64,000 nt of DNA. Origin: Cercis canadensis (lineage: Eukaryota; Streptophyta; Magnoliopsida; Fabales; Fabaceae). The DNA is taken from NCBI GenBank assembly GCA_003255065.1, contig QAOA01005636.1:1-64000 (forward strand), read 5' to 3'. Position 1 is the stretch's first letter. The number at the start of each line of letters is the position of its first letter. Under the pieces are notes generated by a model, which searched no databases, had not been told where the DNA came from, and saw only the letters and a list, made by a program, of their open reading frames with translations. Below, one piece after another: positions 29,221-42,031 of the stretch. The translations under genes were made by a program, and so were the position numbers.

Positions 29221-29345
29221 CTTAACCATACACTAAATTAAGTTTAAAAATACACACTATTATTCTTAACCATACACTAAATTAAGTCTAAACATACACT
29301 ATTATTCTTAACTATACACTAAATTAAGTTTAAACATACACTATT
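29221..29345. repeat. Tandem repeat, three ~43-bp units
   Basis: Units start at 29221, 29265 and 29307, each beginning CTTAACYATACACTAAATTA and continuing AGTYTAAACATACACTATT with a few differences. A TTGGTATCAAAGCC (the complement of 29207-29220) abuts the array. That sequence resembles a primer-binding site complementary to initiator tRNA-Met. Confidence 0.85.
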
Positions 29346-30189
29346 TTTAACAAAGTTAGAGATTTTAATTTTAATAGAGATTAAAATCTTTTGAGTTTCG
29401 AGTCTATAACAAGCTTAGAAAATATTTTTTAAATCATACCTATGAGTAGTCAGTCCACCAAGCTTCGTCTATTGTTCTTCAACTATAACCGTTCTTTCCT
29501 ACCTTGACTAACAGTCTCCTTAACACTGCTACTTCTTCTTTTACTATTGACTCTTCACAATACCAAGGATAAAACAAGATTTAAAGAAGGTTCACAGAAC
29601 CTTGTTCTTACTGGGTTTGAGGACTTTTGGAGATAGTGGCTATGAATTAAATTGCAAGAAGGCAACCGAAGATACAAAGGAACATTTCTCTTTTATTGAT
29701 GATAGCTTTAATAAGCTTACAAATTCTACCCCCTTTCGGACTAAAGGAAATTTTTAGAACATAACTTCGCTCAACACACTTAGCTTTCTTTCTCTTACAC
29801 CTTACCCGACTTGTACTAATCCTATGTGCACATAATTATATTTTTCTCTATATTCTTTTATCTTTTTATGATAAAAAAAACTGGTATCATAACATTTCCT
29901 TCTTCTGTCTGTTCTATAGTAGTGACTCCTTCAAAGGTTTCAATCAGTTTGCTAGTTAGATTCTAGGATTTTGCTTTATAAACTTCATTTTTTTTTTTCT
30001 TTTTTAGGTGGTTTCCATTTTATTTATCTTGACTCCTCTTCTCCTTCAAGTTTTATTTCCTAGCTTTCTTCAAATTGATACAGTTTTTGTAAACTAGTAA
30101 TTCCAAAATTTTCTATTTCTTCGACCATCATTCCTACATATCCATATTATTCTTCTTCTTCAGACTCATTATCTGAGTCTTCCCATTCA

Positions 30190-31260
30190 TAAATATTTTC
30201 AATGTCTAAGATTTCAGAATCACTTATAATTTCATATTCAGAATCTAGTTCTTCATAGGCATTTACTAGTTTTGCATTTTTCTTAGGATGTCTTTTAGGA
30301 CATTTAGGGGCTATATGACATTTTTCTTTACAAATCTAGCAATTACATTCAGATTTAGGTTTTCCTTGTAGACACGGAGGCTTATTTTTATCTTAAGGTC
30401 TATTTTGATAGCTTCTTCTTCTTTTAAAGTATTTTCCCCTCTTTGGTTTCTCTTTGTAGTTCTTAAACCTTTTGAAATATTTCTTATATTTTTTATGTTT
30501 CTTTTCTCTGTGACATCCATATTGTCTTTTCCACAAACAATTTTTACTCATACTTCCTTCTAATCTTTTCTTAGAGTCTTCTATAGCAAGAATGTTAGTG
30601 CAATATTCTTCATTATTTTTCTTACAAATTGGATTCTTAATCCTAAAGTATCTATCCTTTCATCTTCTTTTAGATATTTATTATATCTTTGGGCTATAAG
30701 CCGATTCCATGGTTGAGGCAATTTGTCAAAAAATTGCTCAATCCAAAAATAAATCTCAAAGTTGTTTAGCTTATAGTAGTACTTCTGAAACTCACATGTA
30801 TACTCATCAAATTGACACATATCGCATATTATTAGCTTTGTTAGTTTTTCTCTAATGCTCTCTTCATAAAGCCCTTCAGTATATTGCTCTCCACAAAATT
30901 CTCGTTTTATTTCTCAGCCATAAAAAAGATTATTTTATCTCTCATATTTATCTTATCTTTAAAGCAAAAGTTAGGCGAGTATTTAAACCTTTCCTAGAAA
31001 TTTTTTGTTATTCCTCTCAGAGTTCCTTCTAAGAAACTCTTTGTGAATTCAATACTCCATCCATTTATTTTTATTACAAGATCATTTGCTTGTGCCCAAT
31101 CTTCAATTATTTTCTTAGGATCTTTTAAAAAATTTATATCTAGATAGACTCTTGTTCTGGCTGCTGTTTGAGGTTTTTTATCAGGACTAGGCATAAATTC
31201 GTATCTAACAAGTGTTTTATATCTACTAGTTTCAATTTCTCTTTCTAATTTTCCTGAGAC
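30190..31260 (-). pseudogene. Broken coat-protein-like region of an endogenous pararetrovirus (Caulimoviridae-like)
   Basis: Three open blocks on the - strand (31194-30994, 30820-30581, 30520-30311) read in order like one decayed protein. The first and second resemble the capsid part (motifs DPKKIIEDWAQAN, then FFDKLPQPWN and DTLGLRI). The third is very Lys/Arg-rich and leads into a zinc-knuckle-like C-x2-C-x4-H-x4-C block around 30300-30345. An acidic Glu/Asp/Ser-rich tail follows to about 30160. The order capsid, basic, CCHC, acidic tail is typical of caulimovirid coat proteins. LTR-retroelement Gag is the alternative. In-frame stops (one within the zinc knuckle) and frame changes between blocks make it non-functional. 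No protease, reverse transcriptase or movement-protein region was recognised nearby. Confidence 0.55.
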
Positions 31261-32820
31261 AGCTTTAGTAAAATAATATTCTTGGCTTCTATCTAAGATT
31301 TCTTTTACAAAACTTGGAGGTGAGGATGGTTGTCCAGGTATTTCATTTTTTCTCTTTTTTTTTTCCCTTTCTTCTTCTGCTTTTAAATATTCAATGTACC
31401 TTTTTGAAATATGCTTTTAATTTGGCTGAATTTCATCCAGAAAATTCATTCTTACTCCCATATCCTTCTTCTCCATTTTCATCTTTTATAGTGCAAATTC
31501 TTCCTTCATCATTCTTAAGAAAATCTAAATTTTGTAATTGTTGTTCCCAATACATCATATCTTTTACTATTTCAACATTTTTCTAATTTTGTAATATATC
31601 TTCTCGTGATTATTTTATTTCCTGTATCATTTTTACATGTTCTGGTGGTGTTATTTTAAACCTTCCACAATCACATATTCATAGCTCTTGATTTTTCATT
31701 GGTAAATTTTTTAATGTTTACTCAACATTTTTTAATAACCCTTTACTCTCATTGGTCAAGTCTAATCTTCTAATTTCAGATATTGCTTTTAACATATTTT
31801 CTAATTTCTCTATTTTTTCAACTGAGTAATATGCCATATCTGCTATGAAATTTACTACTTCTTCTAGGTTATTATTTTTTCCATGACAATCATGCCTAAA
31901 ATGGTTAGATTCATGGTCTAAATTGCAACAAGGAATGTTGCTTTGTCATAAAGTCATGTTAACCTTAAAAGAATTTTACCCCTTTAAAAACCCTCGAGTT
32001 TTGAAAGTTTTAACCTTACTTGAATTTATCCTTTTCTTTTTCAAAATTACACCAATTTTGTAAATGGTTTATAACCTATATACTACTTAGGGAATTTGTT
32101 TTTAAAATAACATTATTTAGGTAAAGAATCCTATGAATTCCACTACTTCCACTACTTCCACTTGATATTCTTTAAAATACCATATATCACCCTATGATTA
32201 GTAGCCGTTGGTGGTGAGATTAACACATCATTTCCCATCTAACCAACAATTAAGACAGCAGATTCTACGGTTCTAATCATCCAAAACCCAGTACTGGGCC
32301 CACAGAAAAAGAGTTTATATTCATGTAGTGCAGCATCGATTATTTTCATCTTCATGTGCTTCGTATTTAATAATGTCAGAAAACAACAAAGCAACAATGA
32401 TGTGTGTAGTTATAATAATTGAAATGTTTAATGGTTAATGGGACAATGATTAATGTTTTGGAAGGAATAGAGGTAAAATAGAACATTCCTAGGAATATGC
32501 TTTCGTACTTTAAATCTTGAAAATAATAATTAAAACAAAAATAGAATGATGGGTGAGTAATGCGAGGCCCCTGCGCCACATAGGACATACTTTGTTTTTT
32601 ACTCTTTTTTTTTTTTTTTTAATGTCTTCTATGAACTGCGTTTGCGTTTCTCATTTGGTCTTGTCCTCTGTTTGTTTGTGCAAACCCCACTCCAGAAAGC
32701 GCAACCAAAGTGTACCGAAAGATGCTCCCATTCTGGGCCCATTTCCTTTTTAAATTGATGCCAGATTAAGTGGCTATTTCGGCAGTTAAACGTTAATTAG
32801 CATTCCGGCGGGCCGAGCCA
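31260..32820. other. AT-rich region, partly remnant of the viral-like insertion
   Basis: The sequence up to about 31950 on the - strand still has Lys/Glu-rich fragments that may belong upstream of the coat-like block, but with too many stops to assign. From 32.0 to 32.8 kb it is ordinary AT-rich spacer with no supported gene. Confidence 0.4.
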
Positions 32821-32821
32821 C

Positions 32822-33160
32822 GAAGAAACACCCTATCTCTTTAACATAATGGGATTTTGATTTGATCATATTACATGATTCATATTTAATTCATTTGAAT
32901 TATACATTTAAGGCGTGCAAGTTGGGTTGGGTCAGGTCAGTGCGGACTTTGAAGAAATAGCCTATTTCTTTATATAATGAGATTTTAATTCGATCATATT
33001 ACATGATTCATATTTAATTCATTTGAATTGTACATTCAAGGCTTGGCCGGGCCGGGCCTTGAAGAAATAGCTTATCTCTTTACATAATAAAATTTGGATC
33101 TGGTCATATTACATGATTTATATTTAGTTTTATCTGAATCATATATTTAATTTGAAACTT
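32822..33160. repeat. Tandem repeat, three 110-129-bp units
   Basis: Units start at 32822, 32951 and 33061, each with GAAGAAAYAGCCTATCTCTT followed by GATCATATTACATGATTYAT and TTGAATTRTACATT. The units are joined by GC-rich linkers containing GGCCGGGCCGGGCC-like or GGGTTGGGTCAGGTC sequence, which contrasts with the AT-rich surroundings. Confidence 0.85.
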
Positions 33161-34027
33161 ATTTAAATTGTTTGACAATGTATTACCACTCCGATATTTT
33201 CTTTTAATATAAATTATGTAACATCATCAAATCCAAATATTATGTAATAGCACTTCTGCGTTTTAGTATTTGGATCGAATCACATATAGTTTGATCCAAC
33301 ATCAAGTGCACTATTCATGTAGTTCTTCTCTTTTTAATTATTGAAATGATATTTACACAAATCTTACGTGAGATCACCTAAGTTGAAAATTCTACTACCT
33401 ATGCAATTTGTAGATTGTTGTAAAGTTAAAGATTATGTTTATTTAATCACTCTTCTTTTTTTAACATGCATGGGAGTTCCTTTTCTTACTTCAACCCACA
33501 ATCATAGACCCCAATAATATGCTGAAATAAAATGTTAATCCAAGAAAAAATAGGCAATAGAATGATAGAAAATATTAATTTTTTTAAAAAAATATTAAAT
33601 ATATAACCTTACTTTAGTGATTTCTATCTTATAAAACATCACTTTCAATCTTCCAACCTTACAGTAAACATAATCTAAGAGTTATATACAATCGATCTGT
33701 CAACTCATGTGTTATGTGTTATCATTGTCTATTTAATCTATCAATAATTGCGTGGTTATTCTTTCAATTACTTTTAGAGTGAATATTTTCAAAATTGGTC
33801 TTGACTTAGGGGTCAATGTGATGCGGACAGAAGCAGTAATCAGTAAATCCCTCTCAATAAATGTGATTTTTAAGATTCAAATTCAAGACTTTTAGCCTAT
33901 ATAACGCTTTGAAGTTCAACCTACTTCTATTGAACCAACATTTTGTTGATAACTTACATTGTCTTTTATACACTTGTATTTTGAGACATATTTCAGGCAT
34001 GCTGATCCATCCATTTTACACATAAAG

Positions 34028-34064
<37 letters not shown>

Positions 34065-34819
34065 CATATCATATCATATCACTTTATAACTGTATAACCC
34101 TTTGTAATATGAGTTTCATGAAATAAAAAGTTTAACCAAACCAAATAAAGTTATATTTTATTATTCAATACAATTTATAAATAGTTAAAATAAGAGTTTG
34201 TGCATATAGCATACTCATTATTATATTATTTATATAACATGTAAAACTGTAAAGAAAATAGCTAAACAAAGAAAATATTAGGGTCTTTATTTGTCTTCTT
34301 TAGGCTTATGTTTGAGATGGATACCATCGCAATATAAAAGCTGACATTGGCACCACTGCTGTCCAGCTCCATATATTCATGGAATAAAGTTAACAAAGAG
34401 AGGAAAAAGAAATTCTGTTTTTTCCAAAAAAAAATATTCTAGAATTTTCTAGATACTATTTTTTATGGCTACCTATTTAATACCACAAATAAAATTAATG
34501 ATTGAAATGATCTACACCATTTATTTTACTTAACATATATGTGAAACCAATAAAATACACAATTTAAATCTTTTAGCAGTTAATAATTATACCTTTGATA
34601 TTAGTATTACTTGTGGTATTAAATAATTTGTCTTATTTTTTTTCTTTTTAATTGAAAAGTATAGAGCTTTTCTTATTGTTCGACCTTTGTAATCTAGCAT
34701 CAAAATTTATCTATTTTGATTAGGTTTCAAGTCTAAAGCCAACATTGAATGAAATAGTCAATAACGATAGCAAAAGAGATCCATATGCATAGAAATTAGT
34801 GGGAAAAAAAGGCATGCCC

Positions 34820-34876
<57 letters not shown>

Positions 34877-35076
34877 ATAAAATAAATAATATACTCAAAC
34901 AAAAAATTATTGTATATATATAATGAGAAAAGTGAAACTGAGAGGGAGATGTTATTAATATAAATTTTTTTGAAGATTAAGGTTGAGATAAATTTTTAGA
35001 CGGGTACTTGAAATTGAGATATTTGTGTATCCCATTAGATTTTTTTTTTTTTTTTTTTTTTGTGGGGGAGGGTTGG
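33161..35076. other. AT-rich gene-free stretch
   Basis: No gene was found. It contains (AT)n at 34032-34059 running into (ATATC)4 to about 34080, a (TA)n tract at 34825-34873, and an A/B-box-like repeat around 33870-33950 that may be an old SINE without recognisable ends. Confidence 0.5.
34825..34873. repeat. (TA)24 microsatellite
   Basis: Uninterrupted TA dinucleotides over about 49 bases. Confidence 0.95.
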
Positions 35077-35091
35077 GGTGTTAAGAACAAT

Positions 35092-35196
35092 TTTTTTTTT
35101 TTTATTTTTTTATTTTGTCTACGACTCTTAATTCAAACACAAAACCTATAAGTCTTAAAGACGATTTCAATACCACTCAACTACAAGTTATTTGTA
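35092..35196 (-). mobile_element. tRNA-derived SINE with 15-bp target duplication
   Basis: Read on the - strand the body has TAGTTGAGTGG (A box), then GTGTTTGAATTA (B box), then an A-rich tail at 35092-35117. It is flanked by perfect 15-bp copies of GGTGTTAAGAACAAT at 35077-35091 and 35197-35211. The perfect duplication suggests a fairly recent insertion. Confidence 0.87.
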
Positions 35197-35211
35197 GGTG
35201 TTAAGAACAAT

Positions 35212-37240
35212 CTAGAATGTACATTTGTTTCAAGTATTCAAAATATATTTGTTTGTATGCATGTGTGCGCTTTTTTCATATTTTTCTTTTATCAAAAGAC
35301 ATGTGACTTAATGATACTAAGACGTGCAAGATTTGTAATCAGACTTAGAATTATAACTAAAAATACCCTAGAAAAAAGTCTATCTTTTGTTGCTATCTTG
35401 TTTTGAGTGGGTACTCTTGGGAAATAAAGTTCATGATAAAAGAACATACATCATCCATCTTAAATATTCCAAAGTACTACTCTTACTTTAGTAGTTTGAA
35501 AAAATGGGAAAGTGAATGAGTTTCAACCTCCTCTTGCTCCACCAACGTAACTATGCATGAAGGGGCAAAGATAAAAGATAGTGTGACATGTCCAGTTGTT
35601 ATTACATGTACTGATATAGAATCCCAGAAATGGTTTTCAATGGAAGAAGCGTGCAAACAAGATATGCAGAAGCAAAACTTAGTCAACCTTCTTGAATAAA
35701 AGATTCCCCTAGAAATGTGTGTTAAACCTAGAATTAGAAGGTATATATTCGAAATGTACCCATCAATCAAAGTTGATTACATTATCTTCTTTGCTACAAG
35801 ATTTTGAATTTCTTTTCCTTTTTCTACCTTTTGTTTTTCCCTTCCTTTGAGGGTAGAAGATTTCTCTTATTGGCAAAGAAAAATGCTGGCCAGTCATCAA
35901 TGCTATCACAATAATATGAATTTATAATTGCTCTTAAATAATCATGATTTCTATCATTTTATTTCATTCAACAACCACATTTATATTTTTACAATTTTTG
36001 TTTTAGCTAAATAACGTTACTCATTGGCAAAAGCAACGTCAATATTAATTTCCCACGTATGAAAAAAATTATAAATAATTAGTCTGTTTTCCTTTTTTTT
36101 GGTATGATGGAAAAAGAAATTCAAACATAAATTTTTTTGCAAACTACTTAAACCTAGCAACTTAATTTCTATAATTTTTTTATTAGTCTCAAATTCCTTG
36201 AACCTTACAATTAATATTAATTAAATATTTTTATTTATTCTCTTATTTTTAGTTCAATTATTCTGGTCCCCTTTTTATGATGCGCAAATTGTTTGGTTCA
36301 TAAACGAAGGACGGTTACCATCTATTCAGTATTTGGAGCCACTAGTCAATAAATTAACTTTATTGAATGAAATATGCATGTATCTACTTATTGACCTATT
36401 TGCTGAAGGCAATGATTTAGAATTAACTTATTTAATACGGCTTATAATTAATATTGGTCCCCTCAAATAATGTGACAGTCATAATCATTGCTTAGGAGGA
36501 CACCAATTAATTTGATAATCATGTTTTTAAGCATTATCAAATTAATAAATAACAAGATGTATTCACATTCATAGAATGTTGCTTATGCAAAAAGGTCTTA
36601 GCTAAAATTATACCAACCCTCTTTAATGTAGGCATATTTGATGTCAAAACTAGTTGAGATAGAGAAAGAAGGAACCTCCCAATTGACATTTAATTGTAAT
36701 GGTTTTTTGTGTTTCCAGAGCTTCTGATTTTGCTGCCTCAGAAAGTTGCAAAACTGGTTCCCATAAATCTAAATCACACTCAAATATTTTAAAATTTTAC
36801 ATTACTATTGGAGTCTAGGACAAATTGATGTTCTTTAATAATCATGGAAGAAGAAAAGAGAATCATCCTCAACTAACTCCTAAAATCACTAAATTTGTTA
36901 GAGTTTAAACTTTTGAATGTTTTAATTATAGTTACTCATAGAACTAGGGTTTCTATTTTTTGAAGTCTTTCATTCATTGTAAACGTGTATATATATACAC
37001 GCGTCAACATTAATGAAAATGATACTTTTCTTTCCAATCCTTATTGTGCTTCTACATGATATCATAGCACATTGCTTGACAACAATCTATCACTTGTCAA
37101 GGAAAAAATAGTGGGTGATCACTAGGCTAAATGCCCAATGTCATATACATATCAACAATCTTTGTTTTTGAGTAAAAATATAAGATTCTTCCTCTTGATT
37201 TGAATTATATATATTAAATTAAGTTAGAAACCATATCATC
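35212..37240. other. AT-rich gene-free stretch
   Basis: I see no supported gene, RNA or transposon here. The open frame on the - strand at 35770-35483 has no recognisable motif and no splice context. Confidence 0.5.
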
Positions 37241-37241
37241 A

Positions 37242-37390
37242 TATATTTTTTTTTTATCGGAAATGAAAAATCCATTAATCATCAAAAGATAATACATCCA
37301 GAATTAAACTAGGTGGCATATCATGCCAAATAGTTAGAGAGACAGCGTTTAGCCCAAATTTAGCTAATATATCAGCAACATATTTTATAT
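37242..37390 (-). mobile_element. LINE 3' end with RNase H C-terminal remnant
   Basis: On the - strand the frame reads KYVADILAKFGLNAV and WHDMPPSLILDVLSFDD before a stop. This matches the C-terminal pattern (ADxLAKFG ... PPxxI) of the plant-type RNase H domain found in plant L1-like LINEs. A short A-rich tail (T-run at 37242-37253 on +) follows. It is 5'-truncated. Confidence 0.65.
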
Positions 37391-37789
37391 AATAGAATAA
37401 TCCTATAATTCAAGACATGATAATTTCAATGCCAAATATGACTACTTTATTAGAATTATTTAGAATTAAGATGTATAGATATTCGTATAATAATCAGAAC
37501 TAAGAAAAAATTAGATAATTGAGCCTAATTTATTCTAGAGAATAAGAATTAACTTGTTTTGAAAGAACTTTTAGTAGCTCATAAGAAGTTGATTCACTCA
37601 ATTGCTAGTTTCAATTTTTCCTCCCATTTAAGGAACCTTAATTAATCATTCCTTGTGGGGTTTGAATACTATGAAAATCACATGTACACGTAGTAGATAA
37701 CAGTGTCCAACGCTAACACAAAATTCAATGGCCAGAAAAAAGAGAAAAGAGAAAGCTAAGTACAACAAATCCAAACAACAAGCTGAGCT

Positions 37790-38440
37790 AATATCCAAAT
37801 TAAACCAACCAAATAATAGCGACAACTATTATCTCTAATGAGTGGATAATATTTTGCTTCATAACCTGAGGCACAAATGCAACTCTTCCCTTTTCTTGAG
37901 TCGCTATCTTTTGAAAGTAGATTTACCAGAAAAACTGGACCCGGAACTTTGTTCAAACATAAAATAAAAAAAGAAAAAAATTGTCTGCATTTGCATTTGT
38001 TTGGATTACACTAATCTCGAGCATGCTTAGGCTCACTCAGCATGCCAAACATTTTTGAAACAATAATTAAAAAATATAAGTAAAACGATTACTTGTAATT
38101 ATTCACGTTTAGAGATAATAAATTATTTGATACGCTAATCGAAGGATATTACTTATACAATTAAGGTTCATTAGTCTAGCTAACTGTTAATTAAAAACCA
38201 CTTAATTTGTGAACACGATAACATGAACTTGACCACGTAAAGTGCAAACTGCTTCTTCCTTATCCAAATGCCTCAATGATAGAGAAAGCCCTACGTTATT
38301 GTTACGCTTTCAGTTTTGTCAAATAGGTCAGAAACTTCACACTAGGAGATGCTGTTTTGTTTGACCTTAATATAGCAATTAAGTTCATGCCTTGCTTTTC
38401 TTCTTAAGCAAACGTACCCTCAAAGGAAACACTCACGATT
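37790..38440. repeat. Duplicated non-coding segment, copy 1
   Basis: Shares an ordered set of blocks with 40085-40830, including GAGTCGCTATCT, GGATTACACTAATCTCGAGCATGCTTA and AACTTGACCACGTAAAGT. The copies are diverged and contain no shared open frame. An inverted pair (ATAGCGAC at 37816 and GTCGCTAT near 37903) could form a stem. The nature of the segment is unknown. Confidence 0.65.
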
Positions 38441-40084
38441 TGAGGATTTCGGTAGTTTTCTAAATGTCATGTCCTAAGATCAGTTGAAAATAAGATTTCT
38501 CATATGTTAACAGATAGTTTGTATGTGGTTTTCCATAAGTTGTAGTTTTTCCTTTCTTTTCTTTGTATTACAAAAAAAAAAAAAAATATCAGTTGGAAAT
38601 GTATTCCATGTTAAAAGCACCAAACATAAATGTGCTATGATAGTTTTTTTCTCTTTACTTGCTTGTAATCTATTTACTATTGTCTTTTTTTTTAAGAAAA
38701 ATGAGATAACTTATATATATTCACTAATATTTTCAAATTATTTGTGGTGTTTGAAACAATCTTTGCATGTGCAACTCAATAAAAGCATGAGATTTAGGTG
38801 ATGATACTATTATTCACTAAAGTTTTTTTTTAACAAAAAAAGTGTTTAGAATTGAGTAAAAGTCGAGGTAGTCCTGAAGCTTATGGACTATGACAATTCC
38901 AACTTGGAGGGACCTTTAAGACAACGTGGTGAGGACCATTTCAATAAACCAAAATTGACAATACTTCATAGAGTTGTATCAACTCAACTCAATCCATAGT
39001 AAAGGATATTATACATTGAAAAGAAAAGGATAAAGTTAGAACAAAAATATTAAATTTTATATTTTCAAAAATCAGTTTGTATAAAAGACATGTTCAAAAC
39101 TAATTATTATAATTTGCTCGTGCGAAAGTAAATGTAACTTATAGTTATAATAATATAAATAAATTTTATCACGGATTAAAAATGAGAAAAGGAAATCTTA
39201 TATTTTTTTTTTCTAAAACACTCTCTTAATTATCCATGTATATAAAATCAGAGAATAGATGGTCCTTTTCAAAAAAAAAGTACACATATAAACACAAACC
39301 GGCCATTACCACCAATTATATAACTAGGGTCCAAAAAATTAATGCATGATATATATATTTTACCTATAAAGTGTCATGTCTATTTTTTAAACATACAATA
39401 ATAGGTTATTGTGAGCCAAATAAACTAACCTAATTTGAACTAAGTTTGAGTTTGTTTTCCTCAGTTTTGCTCATATGTACCAGATTGCAAGTTGTGAGCC
39501 ATGTAGCTTGTGATCAGCTTTACTCGGGCCAAGCTTGAGCTTAAAAAATAGCTCACTTCAAGCTCAAACCAAGTTATGAACTGACCAAAATATGATCAAG
39601 CCAAGCCTAGCTGATGCCCAAGTTGATTAAGTTTGGCTCATTTCTAGCCCCATTGCACGAGGCCCCAAATTTGTGGGACTTGTGGTCTAATTTTGTACTT
39701 AATCCATTAGTGTTATACTATGAATATATAGACAGTGACAAATACATCCTCAAAGGTCAAACATTTATGCCACTACTTATTGTATATCCAACTTTTAAGA
39801 TTAGAGAGCTTTTCAGATCTTAGCTTCAAATCTGATACCCTCTTTGATTGGGAAAAAGAAACCCTATATGCCACTGCTTTCTGTTCTAAGTTTGCTCTCA
39901 TTCAACATCTGGTTTGAACAATACAACGATATTTCCCAGAAGTTAATTTGCTAACTTGAACAATTATCAGAATCTACAACAGTGTCAAAAGTTCACACCA
40001 CCAATCTTATTTGTTTTGAAAAAAAGTTACATAAGAAAAGAATCAAATACTCACAGCTAGCACCAAAGTCAAATAAAAAGAATC
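38441..40084. other. Spacer between duplicated segments
   Basis: AT-rich, with no supported gene. Short open frames on both strands lack motifs and splice partners. Confidence 0.5.
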
Positions 40085-40830
40085 TGCGGTCCATAAATTG
40101 AAAAGAGATTCTCTTATAGTGACAATTATCTTTAATATGTGGATGATATGTTGCTTCAAACTATGAGGCACAACTCTCTGCTTTTATTAAGTCGCTATCT
40201 CTCAATATAAACTTGGCACCTTCAAATTGGACCCAAATTTTTTGTCTAGATTCTCTGTTCAAACAAAAATATGAAAAGAAAATAATTGTCAGCATTTGCA
40301 ATATGTCCTTTTGGATTACCCTAATCTCAAGCATGCTTAAGCTTAACCTCCATTCCAATCTTTTTCAAACAACATTAAACAAAAAGGGAGGGATTAATTA
40401 ATTAGTAGTAAAATATATGTAATTATCAATCTCAATCAAATTAAGAATATTAATTATTATCCATGCAAGATCAAGGATCATCCTTAGAATTTTGGGCAAT
40501 GTTTGATTTAAAAAAGCAATGTTAGTTCAAGTTATGAGCTCGGATTATGTACGGAACCAAGGGTTATGGCTTGATGGTAACTTGTAGTAAGCATGCAAAC
40601 ATGAATTTGACCACGTAAAGTTCAAAAAGTGCTTAGAGTTTTAACAATAGAGAAAAGGGTGCCCTAATTTTTTTCTGCGTTTAGAGTTTTTACGTACATT
40701 TGGAGTCAGTTATGCCGCGAATAGCCGCGTAGTTTGACCTGCAACTCGAAGAGAAGCGCATGCGTTAGTTTTGGACTTTATTTAAACGTGCACTCAAAGT
40801 TAACACCAAATGATTTGAGGAGTAAGAATC
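40085..40830. repeat. Duplicated non-coding segment, copy 2
   Basis: Diverged copy of 37790-38440 about 2.3 kb away in the same orientation (TTAAGTCGCTATCT, GGATTACCCTAATCTCAAGCATGCTTA, AATTTGACCACGTAAAGT). The inverted pair is kept with a wobble change (ATAGTGAC versus GTCGCTAT). Confidence 0.65.
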
Positions 40831-42031
40831 TTTTTCTTGAATACCAAGTTACCATGCTCTTATTTTATGAGTTGGCATTGTTAACAAATTAACTCTGATG
40901 TTGAAAAAAGTGCAAGAATTGTTTTATATTTAGCATATCTTTACATGTAAAAGTCTTTTGATTTAAAAATGTGAATAAAGTATAGACTAATTCATATACA
41001 TTGAGTTGACATTTAGTTTAACTTAGAAAGAGATAGGATCGAGTCATAAGGAACATGATGGTGGTTTTGTTAGTGAATTTTCTAGCTCTTTATTTTAATT
41101 TAACATCCGTTTATGGTTTTCCTTATGCCATGTTAGCAATATGAAACTCACCGTTTCAAGCTTGTATCATCTTTCAAGCATCACCCTTAGCACTATGCTT
41201 GCTGCAGCTCCTCCTTTTTCTGCTTCCGTGATTCACAATCTAATGGGAGGAATTTAAGAAATCTGAGTTAAACATAACCAAATTTGCTTCATAAAAATAT
41301 TTGTTAAGGCAACGCCTTTGACATTCTAATGGGTTGGTGATACTCGTTATATTGTACCATTATTGAATAGCTAAAAGATGAGAGTGGAATGAGAAAATTA
41401 TACACTAATTTTGAAGAAAAATCACCACCTCATGTTAATTTGATAAAACATCAAGTGTTGAGCAATACATAACTTCTTTTTGTTTTTGTTTTGTTATATG
41501 ATGGCTCAAATATTAGAATCCTTAACTTTTTGCAAATAACTCAAAATCTCTATATAACAACACTTTTGTGCATGTTTGGGTACAAAACTACGAACCCAAT
41601 TCTTTCATAATTGATTCTCAATTTACTGCTTCGTACATTATAAACTAGTATATTTATTGCTTTGTACATTGTAAACCACTTTTTCGAAATACATAAGCAT
41701 TTCTTCGTAAAACTATGTATCGTTATAACTTCTTCAAAACTTGATGATTAATAGAATCTGAAAACCCAACTATTCTGGGTTTAGAAACACTTTAAACATA
41801 GCAACAACATTGGTCCATTTCCGACAAGGGCCACAACTGAAAAAGAAGACTGAATGAGAGAATGGGACAGGCCTAGAAAACATTTTACAAAAGCCCATGC
41901 CATTTAGTCCAATTGCTTTTCTCTTTTTTTTTTTGGGAAAAAAACAACAGTAATTTTGCAAAGGAAGTGTACACCAACCATCAACAAATTAACCAACTAT
42001 TACATTATTCAAGCTAAAAAGAAACACTAAG
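40831..42031. other. AT-rich gene-free stretch
   Basis: Nothing supported. Poly-A/T runs and short frames without recognisable motifs. Confidence 0.5.

Noticed and set aside
35483-35770. 95-aa open frame on - strand
   Set aside because: No recognisable motif, no splice context, and composition like translated non-coding DNA.
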